Source: Eutreptiella sp. 'Long Island Sound 2002' (lineage: Eukaryota > Euglenozoa > Euglenophyceae > Eutreptiales > Eutreptiaceae). From it: 64,000 nucleotides of DNA. Position numbers and translations under genes: made by a program. Of the stretch, positions 22,447 to 32,700 are shown piece after piece. The notes beneath the pieces are model-generated. The model saw only the letters and a program-made list of their open reading frames with translations. It was not told the origin of the DNA and ran no database searches. Each line of letters begins with the position of its first letter. Position 1 is the first letter of the stretch. Location: assembly GCA_964036045.1 (NCBI GenBank), contig OZ038395.1, positions 4,355,753 to 4,419,752 of the forward strand. The letters run 5' to 3'.

Positions 22447-22667
22447 GGGGGCGCCGCTGACGCGCAAACGGCACACCATGCCACATTCAGCACAGCCCCA
22501 ACACACCAAGTACTGGGCTCCGCAAACGCGGAAACGACACCAGCAAGAGCACCGGCCGCAGCGGCCGACAGAAAGCAGCGACCCGACGCAACATGCGAAG
22601 GGAAGAACGAGTGACCGTCCAGGGCCCCGTAAAGGAGCAACAACCAGACGGAATGTCACACAGGGGG
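22447..22667 (+). repeat. Dispersed repeat family A, copy 5
   Basis: Starts CGCCGCTGACGCGCAAACGG directly after a G run and ends GGAATGTCACACAGGGGG. Confidence 0.85.
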
Positions 22668-23190
22668 TGCCTCCCCCCCTGCCAATGCATCGCTGGGGGG
22701 GGGGGGGGGCGATGCACCCCCCCCATTATGTGAGTGCATATCACTTGGGTATCCCCCCCTCAAAAAAAAAAAAAACTGCCCCTCCCAGAGCCCCCCCCCC
22801 CCCCCCCCACGCTGGGGCCTCCGGCCAACACTGACTTTGGGCAGGTGGGGTGGGGGGCATGGCGTCATAACGAGAAGTCGCCCCCCTGTGCAGCGCGGTC
22901 ATCATGAAGGCTGGTCTCACCAAGATGCATCTCCATCCGGACCCTCTGTGGCGTCTGATTCTGTCTGATGATGTTTTCCTGTGATCAAAGCCCCCGAAGA
23001 TTCATACGCCTGTTTCCCGCCCTGTGTCTGCCCTACAACGCCACGCCCCCCCATTTGGTGAATGTGGTTTGCAGCCCTTGAGCCACACCAAAGGCATGCC
23101 ACTGGGCGCCAATTGTAGAACACGGTCATCACCCGGCTTTGATGGGATGCCCCCCGGGCCGCATGGGGCGGGAGGGGGCGGGGGGGGGGG

Positions 23191-23485
23191 CAGAGATGTA
23201 TTGGAACGGCCGTATATCGTAGGAGGAGGGGAGGGGGGTAACCCCCATGCCCCTGGACCCCCTTCCCCCTCCCCTCATTCCCTTCCAATTTTTGAGGCTG
23301 ACAGCCAAAATTTTGCTTCGGCGCCTTCGGCGCCAAAAGGATTTAAGCTTAAAAATTTTCGGCCTGCCCTCAGGGGGGACCATAGGAGGACCCTCGGAGG
23401 GGGGGTGTCCCAGCCAAGCCCCCCCCCCCCCCTCCTCCCTTCAGATCCCCCCTCTCCCCCCTCCCCCCCTTCTAATACATCCCTG
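23191..23485 (+). mobile_element. hAT-like MITE family C, complete copy
   Basis: 295 bp from CAGAGATGTATTGGAACGGC to TTCTAATACATCCCTG, with palindromic core TTCGGCGCCTTCGGCGCCAA. Instead of a simple 8-bp repeat, the flanks carry a 45-bp imperfect direct duplication (23144-23190 and 23486-23531). Confidence 0.75.
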
Positions 23486-24278
23486 GGGATGCCCCCTGGG
23501 CCGCGTAGGGCGGGCGGGCGGGGGGGGGGGGCTCCCGCAGTAACACATTCCTGACCTCAACTGTACAGCGCCAACCCTCCCGCGCCCCGGCAGCTCCAGC
23601 ATCTACCCCCACGTCACCGAATCCCATGGAGCCCCAAGCCTCGACCTGCCAATCCAGACCTGAGACTGGATTGGGATCCGCCAGTACGTCTTGAATGGTA
23701 ACCTTTGCACTAGACGCCCTGACCCACACTGACCCCCCACTCATGCTCCGTTCCCCTCGTTCATCTCATATTGCTGGCCTCACCCTCTGCCCACTGCAGC
23801 TGCATGAAGCCTGATCTCAGCCCTAATCTGAAATCAACTCGCCTTTCAGTAGATGCCCAGGTCCGATGGCTGGGGCGACACTGTGCTGGGGCGAGGTGGG
23901 TGGGGAGGGTTGGGGCTGTGCAGCCCACTTGCAGTGAGCATGCGACCGAGGCCAAGAGCCCTGCTTTCGCCATCGTTTGGCCATGTACCGAAGTCCACTC
24001 TGACGGGCTGCACGACCGACCAGCTCATTCTTTGCGGGTGGGAGGCGATGCCTGCAAGAGGCCCCAGGATTCGAACCTTTTCTGGACTCCATAGGTGCGC
24101 CTGTGGTGCTGTGCTGTGGGATAAGAGGAGACTGGCCAGGCGTTTTCCGACTGCCCATACTTGTTTTGGCACCAATGCGGCTGTTGTTCCCTACAAACCG
24201 CCCGCAAGCCAATGCACGCTGTGCTTGTTCCCAAGCACAATTTGGCACTCACCTGGAGTACAATTACTTGCATTGCTA

Positions 24279-24632
24279 CCCCCCAATGTAAAAGCTACGC
24301 CCTTGTCCAAGCTACAGCGGGCGTAGGGACCGTATTGGTTTGGTACCTAATTTGATTTGGTACAACTGTAGTGCAGCCACATAAGGCATGGGTCTGGTGA
24401 CAAATTTGCCAGTTACATAGGGTCATGGACACATTTGTTGTGAGTGTTTGCCCACTTACCCACATAGCTCTGATTTTTGGGATATTTGTGCATTATATTC
24501 CCCTTTCTTGCACCAGCTCACCATGCAATCTTCTCTTTTTGAACCTGGGTGTCTACGGCCTTGTCCAAGCTACAGTAGGCGTAGGGACCATATTAATTTG
24601 GGACTTTTGCGTAGCTTTTACAAGGGGGGGGG
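24279..24632 (+). mobile_element. TA-associated MITE family E, copy 1
   Basis: Inverted termini TGTAAAAGCTACGC and GCGTAGCTTTTACA, with an outer C run at the left and a G run at the right. The left flank is TA; the right flank is not clear. The direct subterminal repeat CCAAGCTACAGTAGGCGTAG occurs near both ends. It keeps ATGCAATCTTCTCTTTTTGA, the start of the reading frame in the long copy at 56.1 kb. Confidence 0.8.
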
Positions 24633-25129
24633 GGGGGCAGCACAGCCACACAGAATGCGGGAGCCACACCAGGAGGGATGAGGGCGAGTGCAGCGGACGA
24701 GGAGGAGGGGGGCAGCGAGGCAGGGGGGGCAACCAGGACAGCGGGAACAGGGAACCAGAACGTAGGGGATGGGAGAGCATGCGCATGGGAGGCAGCGACA
24801 ACACAGGGGATGGCCTGGCGAGCCAGCCCCGTCACTACCGGGTGCCAGGGCAACTCCTGCTCAACCGGCATCAGGTGGGGGGTGGCTCCCGCAGCCCAGA
24901 TGGGCTGTTTGTGCGACAAGAGGGGGAGCCCATCAGGGGCAGACCAGCCGTGAGGGGGAAAGGGACAATAAGGGCCCCCCAGCCCACACCCCACACCCAC
25001 ACCAGCACCCACCCGGCGCCCAGGTCCCCCACACCCCACCCATAGTCCCCCCAGCCCGACGCAGTGTACCCCTGCACCGCCATTTCGCACAACAGGAACA
25101 TTGGCCGTCGAGGAGACCTAGTGACCCCA

Positions 25130-25460
25130 CAGAGGGGTGGGCCAGGAGATCGGACTCCCAGTGGGCCAGCAGGGCCTCTGGGGAGTTACGTAAAATGGTG
25201 AGTGCGCGCAGGGGATGGGGCACCCAGAGGCCCAACCCTGAGGCCCCTGCAGCGCAACGTCTCTGTCTGTCCACACGCTCAGCGGAAACTGCTCCCAGTG
25301 GGCCACCACTGGGGCCCCTGATGCATTCCGTGGAGCTACCAGTGCGCCCAAGGAGCCAACCCTGGGGGCCCTGCGGCATAGCGCCGTTGTTCGTCTGTGC
25401 CCAGGGGATCCCACGCCCAGTGGGCCACCGCTGGGGCCCGTGCCGAGCAGGGCACCTGGG
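25130..25460. repeat. Degenerate tandem repeat, about 115-bp unit, 3 copies
   Basis: Units share CCCAGTGGGCCACCRCTGGG or a variant, followed by a CCAACCCTGRGGSCCCTGC-type segment. Confidence 0.6.
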
Positions 25461-25463
25461 GCT

Positions 25464-25804
25464 CACGCACACGGAAACATAGAGAGAGGCAGGCCGTGGA
25501 CGGCCTGAGGATGGAGATGGGTGGACAGCAAAAACAGTCAAACGACCCCCACAACAACCAACACAACCTCAATATGCCAACAACTGGGCGCTGATGACGC
25601 GCAAACGGCACACCATGCCACATCCAGCACAGCCCCAGCACACCAACCACTGGGCTCTGTGAACGCGGAAACAGCACCAGCAGGAGCACCAGCAGCAGCG
25701 GCCGACAGAAAGCAGCGACCCAATGCAACATGCGGAGGGAAGAACGGGTGACTGTCCAGGGCCCCGTAAAGAAACAACAACCAGACGGAATGTCACACAG
25801 GGGG
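25464..25804 (+). repeat. Dispersed repeat family A, long copy 6
   Basis: About 340 bp and colinear with 19325-19661, including GACAGCAAAAACAGTCAAAC; ends GGAATGTCACACAGGGGG. Confidence 0.85.
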
Positions 25805-25999
25805 TACAAATGTGTTTCCACCACAGGTCCTATGCAAGAGATCCTGGGGCTAGGGTGTTTATCCCGGGTACACCCCTGAAAACCACCCATGAAGCGCGCA
25901 TGATCAATTCAAGACTCTGAAATTCAAATGTCATGTGTTCTCAAGATGATTTCTGTCCAAAAACATATATTGCAAACAAGATATTTGGGAACATCAATC

Positions 26000-26278
26000 T
26001 CACAAGTATGTTGTGCTGTCCCTTTTCCCACAAACTTGGCAGAGATAGGTATTGACCTCTTCCTCATCAACCTCGGGGGCCGTTTCCTCTATCCAAATCC
26101 AAAGGAATGTATCCCCATGGGCCATAAGGCTGATATTTTTTTTGTCTCCGCAACATTGAATTGTGAAAAATGGAGACTCTGAGAATGTATCACCATAAAC
26201 CCGGCCCAAGGTGCTGGTTTGCAAAGGTACATACAAGCAGAGGAGGGGGGATGATGCTACAATTATGCACAATGGCAA
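26000..26278 (-). pseudogene. Exon-like fragment with a CxxC motif
   Basis: A minus-strand frame ending in a stop, with acidic text and a terminal YLCQVCGKRDST that resembles half a zinc finger. There is no partner exon and no recognised family. It may be a transposon remnant or a last exon. Confidence 0.3.
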
Positions 26279-27191
26279 TGGTGCGCTGCGACAATGCTGT
26301 GCGGGTGTCCATGCCTATCATACACCCCCAAAACTGGCTACCGGTGGTGGAAAGCAGCTGGCTTTTTGCACAGGGCACGCACAGCGCACGGTGCGCCCCC
26401 ATAGGGCAATGGGAGGGGTGGTTGCCCCTTTGGTAAGTCCTTCTTCTTGCAATGTCAAAGAAGGCGTCCCGAGCTCCCGAAGATACCTGCATACCTTTCC
26501 TAGAAGAGGCGGGGGGGGAAACAAGTGTAGGGACATGACATGGTGGCTTAACGAAGTGACCTTGCACTGCAAATAAAATCAGCCGCCCACTGCTGCGCAA
26601 ATTCAAAGATCCTCAGCCACTTGCACTACTCCTCAAACTTCTGTTGGTCAATCTTTCCCTTGCTTTCCCCTGCCCATCCCCCGTTTTTCGGAAATGTGTT
26701 TGCCGCCGCAGGTGCTCATAGTGGTGCGCCAACAAGAGGGACTTCCGGGTGGTGGCTCGTCGGGCGCTTGCGCCACCACATCAAGGCAGAGCCATGCAAG
26801 AATGGTTTTATGCGGCACATCACATAGGGGGCGTTTTCGCACAACACGCGCACGACGCTCACCCTCCCCCCCCCTTGTCCACCCCCTCCCCTGGGGAAGG
26901 GGGTGGGGTCACTTGGCCCATGAACAATAAGAAATCAATAGGAAATCACAGGTGCCAAAGGCGCCGAAGAAAAATTTTGGGTGGGTATACAAGAACTCAG
27001 GTTACTGTTTTGTGGTGTCTGTCCCCCCCAGGGGTGGGGGGCAATTTCATTTGGTGACAGTCCCCCGTGGGGTGGGGGCGAACCATGGGGGGGACAGACA
27101 TGTGGGGGCAGGGTATGTAGAGGCACAACATGCGGTGTGCCGGATGTCCCGGCTAGCGGACTTTCGCCGACTATGCTTCCGCTAGTGGCGC

Positions 27192-27850
27192 ATGACCGTG
27201 TACCTTGAGGCGCGGTCCACAGCAGCATGCAAGCTCGCTGCGGCGTCCTTGTGTTGGGAGCAGGCCCATTTATTGCAGGTCCGCCGACGTCCAAGCGGAG
27301 GAAGCGTGCGGGTGGCACCACCTATCCCAAGTGCAAGGCGATACCCCGGTCATTTGATGTTGAAGTGCGCCTTTCTTTACTGTACCATGCAATCTGTGCC
27401 ACGGTTGACAAACTCAGGTCAAACAAGGCAGAGTGAATCCCACCAAACAAATTCTGTGGCATAGCAATTGTATGGCCCTGGCTGATTGAGTTGGAGCTAC
27501 CGAACATAGCTGCATATGCATACCACGGCGTGCATGTGTGGAGTGCTTTGTAACTTGCGTGCGGCCAAGTGCACGCGGTTACCCTGATAGCCGCGCGGTG
27601 GACGACCTTGTGTGAATTCCACACGTGGTGACAGTGCACGGCACGCGAAGCGCCCGAGGGACGATGCCCGGCATGTGGCGCACAAGCAGCGCAAGATGGA
27701 AGGACCACCGGTACTGGAGGTCCCCGTCGACCTCTAGGACATGGAGATCCCACTTGAAGACATGGGCGATGCCATTGTTTCAACTGGATTGCACCTCCCC
27801 CGAGAGGTCTGGGAGGATGCACACACCCATGCAATCACCAGTTTGTCCCC
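27192..27850 (+). pseudogene. Decayed coding sequence, probably of mobile origin
   Basis: A frame at 27227-27436 (VLGAGPFIAGPPTSKRRKRA) is followed, in another frame, by 27641-27850 (HKQRKMEGPPVLEVPVDL, in-frame TAG, then DMEIPLEDMGDAIVSTGLHL). The text is protein-like but broken by a stop and frame changes. I do not recognise the family. Confidence 0.35.
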
Positions 27851-28869
27851 CAAACTGGGTTTACCACCTCGACCCCCCCCCACTGCTCTGTTCTACAGGC
27901 TTTTGCCTGCCCAGAGTCTTGGTGCTTGTGTGCCTTGGTAAACGGGGTGCCAAGTGTGGGCAAGGTGTGGGACTTGTTCGCCCTGCCACCCTGCCGCAGT
28001 TGGTTTGGTGGAAGTAGGTCATACCTAACCCACACCCGAAATTGGCCCTGTCACTGACCCATGACTTGCAATGTGTACTCTCGATGGACACTTGGTGGAG
28101 CTTCGGTCACAGGTTAAAAAAACACTAATAAAGCCATGTGTCTTGGGAGGCATGATCGCGGCCACCTAGCCCATGTATGCCAGCTAGGAGGGGGTCCCCA
28201 AATGTGTCCCCATGGTGGGTCATGGTGGACGCATGTCCCCTCCCTTGGGTGGTAGCTCCAGGGGGTTGCCTAGCTATTTGGAGTATCTCGGGCCACAGGG
28301 GGTATTGCTCCCGCTGTCTACGGTCCAATTGCTTGTGGTGTGAGTTGCGGAGTCACGTTGGCGTACGTGCTCCCTCTTGTCGTGTGGTGCAGTGTTTTGG
28401 TAGTGTTTGCTGCCTCGGCTTTGGGTGAAGTTTGCCAAGGTCCCCATATCAATCTGGCCAAACTTGGGCCACTTGCCGTGGGGGGCCTGCCCTGCTCGTC
28501 CCCATTTTGCCTCGGTTGGGGGCTTCGTTCATGTTGTGGTCCACTGCGCCGTGGCCCGTGGTATGTGGGTGTCCATGGTGCCTAGGCTCATTGTGCACCA
28601 TGTGATTTGCTGTGGTGTCCATGGTGCTTGGGCTCATGTTCTCTGTACAAGCACCACCGCAGCGACCAGCATATGGTTGTGTCACATAGGGCAGAGGCGG
28701 TGAACCAAGGCGCTAGGACACAAATTTTTTTCGCTCTTGGGGCAGCAAAGAAAGCTTTGAACAGTTTGTTTGTTTTTTCCATGTGGTTTTCTACCCCCCC
28801 CCCCTTTTAATTAGTTTTGTAGCTTTTGGTGGCTATTCTGGTCTGGGCATGAACATGAACCAGCACCAA

Positions 28870-29320
28870 GCACCTGTCAACCAACTGTCAACCACCGTCA
28901 ACCAGCTGTCAACCAGGTGTCAACCACCTGTCAACCACTCAACCAGCTGTCAACTACTGTCAACCACCTGTCAACCACCGTCAACCACCTGTCAACCACC
29001 TGTCAACCACCGTCAACCACCTGTCAGACACCGTCAGCCATCTGTCAACTGGCGTTAATCACCTGTCAACCACCTGTCAACCACCTTCAACCAGCTGTCA
29101 ACCAAGTGTCACCCACCTATCAACCTTGACACCTGTTGGACAGGTGGTTGACGGTGGTTGGCAGGTGGTTGACAGGTGGTTGACAGGTGGTTGACAGGTG
29201 GCTGACACCTTGCTGACAGGTGGTTGACGGTGGTTGACAGGTGGTTCACAGGTGGTTGACAGGTGGTTGACAGGTGGTTGACAGGTGGTTGACACTGGTT
29301 TGCAGGTGGATGACACCTGG
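28870..29320. repeat. Fold-back minisatellite: CAACCACCTGT array followed by its inverse
   Basis: From 28870 to about 29130 the top strand repeats GTCAACCACCTGTCAACCACC units of 10-11 bp. From about 29143 to 29320 it repeats GGTTGACAGGTGGTTGAC, the reverse complement. A spacer of about 15 bp lies at the centre of symmetry. Confidence 0.9.
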
Positions 29321-29780
29321 TTCCGCAGAGAACGAATGTTCCGCGCAAGGGAGTGTGCAATCGTGAGGCAACAGCGGAGTGTGTGTGCTGCACTGGTGTA
29401 CATATGCAGCGTAAAAATTTTGTGGGAGGTGAGTCAATGCCCTCCAGGGAGTACAGCGGATGCTATTGAACGTGCCACACAGGAGGTGGGGAGAGGGGAG
29501 ACGCGCTCGATGCACATACACTCCCGGCGGAACAGACCAAAAGGTAAGGGGACGACGCTCCACTGCTTTTGTGGCTGTCGATGTGTGAGGCCATTGCCCA
29601 AGAGGGGTAAACAACCTCCTCGCCGGAGTGGAGATGCCTGAGGATGGCGAAGTAACTGCTGCCATGGCGGAGAAGGGGTCCGGTAGGTGGGGTAGGTGCC
29701 AGTGCCGCAATGGCTTTGGCATGTCTATGCGTCTCTGAGTGTCTATTTTTTTCCCAGCCCCGCTCATTTATGACAAGGTG

Positions 29781-32700
29781 ATGGCGGACTTTTCCCCCCG
29801 TGTAACATCTTTGAGACGACTGGTTCTACTTGATGATGATGATGATGACCATGCGAGAGTTGCTGCAACTCGACCAAAATCTGCCCCGACGGTGAGATAT
29901 GGTAACGTGAATCATTCTCTTTGGCCCCTGAAGAAGAGAAGGCCACAGTCAGCGGCCTCACGGTCAGCAACTTTCTTGACCTCTGTCACTGCCGACGAGG
30001 AAGCCCCTGAACTCGATGAAGTTGCAGTTCAAGCGGTGCTACAAAATCGAGTGGAACACCGGGTGCACTGTGCGATGAACAAATGGATTGCTGAACGGCA
30101 CCCGCCGGTTGTCCTGGCCCGTCAGGGAACGCTCGCGCTGAATCTTCATGCGAAGTTCGTTTGGGTCGGCATGTCGTGGGACGTGCTCTCCGGTACCGGC
30201 CCGCCGTGCGAGCTCGACATCCTCGCGTTCTGTTTGGATCGGAACGGGGTTTGCAAGAGCAAGAAAGACGTTGTGTACTGGGGCAACCAGGCCAGCACCC
30301 TCGATGTGCTCACACACCAGGACGGCGGCAAGCCCGGCGATATGGAAACCTTGAAGCTGAGCACGTACCGGGCAAAGGTGGCGGGCATCTGCGAGATTCT
30401 GATATTTGTGAATATCCGCCGTGGACGGAGGTTAGGCCAGTTTTGGGACCAGAACGTCCGGAGCTGCAAGTGCTCGTGTTACGAGAAATTCGGCTCCCGC
30501 TACCGCGAGTTCGCCTCCGTTCTGATCGAGCCCCCTTTCGGAGCGGGGACGACGACCGTTGAGGTCGCGAGACTCAAGCGGCAGAGCGGGGCCTGGGGCT
30601 TCCACGCGGTCTGCAACGAGACGAAGCTGACCACGAAGCAGCTCCACGAGACGTTCGGCGAGGGCTTCAATCCCGCGGCCCCGCACGCCATCAAGCGGGC
30701 CAAAGGGGAGGCGTACGCGATGGAGGACTACCAAACGGCCGACGCCATTCTCGTCGGGTTCTCGTGGGTGTCGCTGCCCTCCCGGTCGGGCGCCGCGACC
30801 AAACTGCACGTCGCGGTTGCCATGCTGGACGCGAACGGGCGGCTGTGCAAGCCCATGATCACGGGGCTGACCAACAAAGGGGCGGGCGTCGTGCACAAGT
30901 GCGAGTCGCACGCCGCCTTCATGGACGACGACAACATGGACAGCGAGACCGTCGAAGTGCGACTGAGCCAGGTCCAGTGGTGGAGATAGAGTACCCCCCC
31001 CCCGCCCTTGTCTAAGCTACGCCCTTGTCCAAGCTAGTAGGCGTAGGGACCGTATTAATTTGGTACCTAATTTTAATTCGGTACCAAATTTAGTGCAACT
31101 ACATCAGACATGGGTTTGACGAATTTGCCGGGTACATAGGGTCATGTACACATTTGTTGTGAGTGTTTGCCCACTTGAACCCACATAACTCTGATTTTGG
31201 GGCCTTGCCTTTGGGAACATGGGTGGAGGTTGAGGTGCACTCATACTATGCGCTCATTTACGTGTGTGTCGGTAGTTGTATATGTCGCGCGCAAGCTACG
31301 CCCGTGTCCAAGCTACAGTAGGCGTAGGGACCGTATTAATTTGGTACTTTGGCGTAGCTTAGACAAGGGGGGGGGGGTACATCCCATGTGGGTTTAAGGC
31401 AAAATGACCGATTTTTGGCGATTCTTGAGGGACAAAAAGTGTTATTGCACAGACACCCGTTGGTGAGTCCCAAAGCATTTCCCCCGAATCTCTGCTAACA
31501 CCCACCAACTTGCATTGTGTAACTTTGCATTCAGATTGCAAGCGTTGCTGCCCTTCAAAAGCCGGTTTTCTATTCTTTTAGCAATCGTAATTACTGCATC
31601 CAACTGTATCCCAAGCTCCAGACGTGTGTGTGCCATGTGTATCTCAGCCTTCAAGCGTGTGTACCACGGAGGATATCACAGAGCAACCACAGCGGTAAAG
31701 ACAGAGAGCCGCTAACCCACGGTGAGTTGTATGCAGTGACCCGCAGGTCGTGTCAAAACACGTCAACAGCGTTGGGCTTGATCAGTATGCGATATTACAG
31801 GTGTTGTGCACCATGCTCTGGGCGCATGAACTCTACAGTGTCACTCTGCTTGCGGCAAGAACACATGAGAAGCCAGGATCCCGGTGTGTGGGGCTGGGGG
31901 AGCACTGAAAACCACGCGATTTGGCCACCTCTCGCCAGGTCCCGGACGACGTCAGCGACGTGGTGGTCCTGGCCATCGTGGACGACGCGTGCCAGGCGGC
32001 GGGGCGCAACTTCGAGTCCATCACCAACGGCACCCTGCGGCTGTACATGCGGCAGTCCACCGGCAAGTCCACCGACCTGTGCCTGCACCACCTGCCCAAC
32101 CACCTGCAAACCGAGACCTGCGTGGAGCTGGGCCGCTTCTCGCGGCAGCGCGACGCGTCGTTCGCGAAGTTCCATTTCACGTCGCAGGGAGTCCGCGCGG
32201 ATTTCAAGACGCTGCTGAAGGGCCTGCGGAACGGGACCTTCCTGATGAAGCGGACGCTGCAGGGCCTCAGGTACAGGGATGCATTGGAAGGGGGGGGGGT
32301 GCCCCCCCCCCCCCCCAGCCTACGCCCAGCCACTGTCTCCCTCACGGCAAGTGCCAGCGTCAACGGCATTTGTAACCGACAGTAACCGCCCCAACCGCTT
32401 TGGCAACCTCCTCCAACCGCCTGCCTAACCGCCTCTGAGGTCCCTTCCCTTCGAATGCATCCCTGCTCAGGTACGGCGACCGCTGCAACATCACGGAGGC
32501 CTGCCCCGGCACGAGCGTCTTCCGCGTGGCGTGCGGGTGGGTGAACCCGCCCGGGACGCCCTTCGACGTGGACCTGCTGTCGTTCGGGGTCGCGGAGGAC
32601 GGGAAGCTGCGGACCTCGAAGGACTTCGTGTACTGGCGCAACGTGCGCAACCGGTCCGAGACCATCCGGCTGGTGAACGACGCGCGCGGCGGGGCGGGCG

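Larger units (their letters stand above)
19281..24278. other. Mobile-element nest without intact genes
   Basis: Family A, B, C and N copies abut or interrupt one another, separated by G or C runs. Open frames of up to 250 codons here are frames through the repeats and Pro/Gly-coding homopolymers. None has a domain or splice support. Confidence 0.65.
24633..28869. other. Repeats and decayed coding fragments, no intact gene
   Basis: It includes degenerate tandem units (25130-25460), a long family A copy and scattered segments with protein-like text listed separately. Several spots carry the GCACAGCGCACGGTGCGCCC motif of family M. Confidence 0.55.

Noticed and set aside
24030-24140. tRNA-like segment on the minus strand (GGTTCGAATCC)
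   Set aside because: Only the T-loop text fits; the T-stem mispairs and no acceptor or anticodon arm can be drawn. A tRNA-derived repeat is possible but not supported.
29739-30989. First TerD frame as a complete 416-codon gene ending at 30989
   Set aside because: It stops in the middle of TerD domain 2; the domain continues exactly after the acceptor at 31938, so the stop lies in intron 1.
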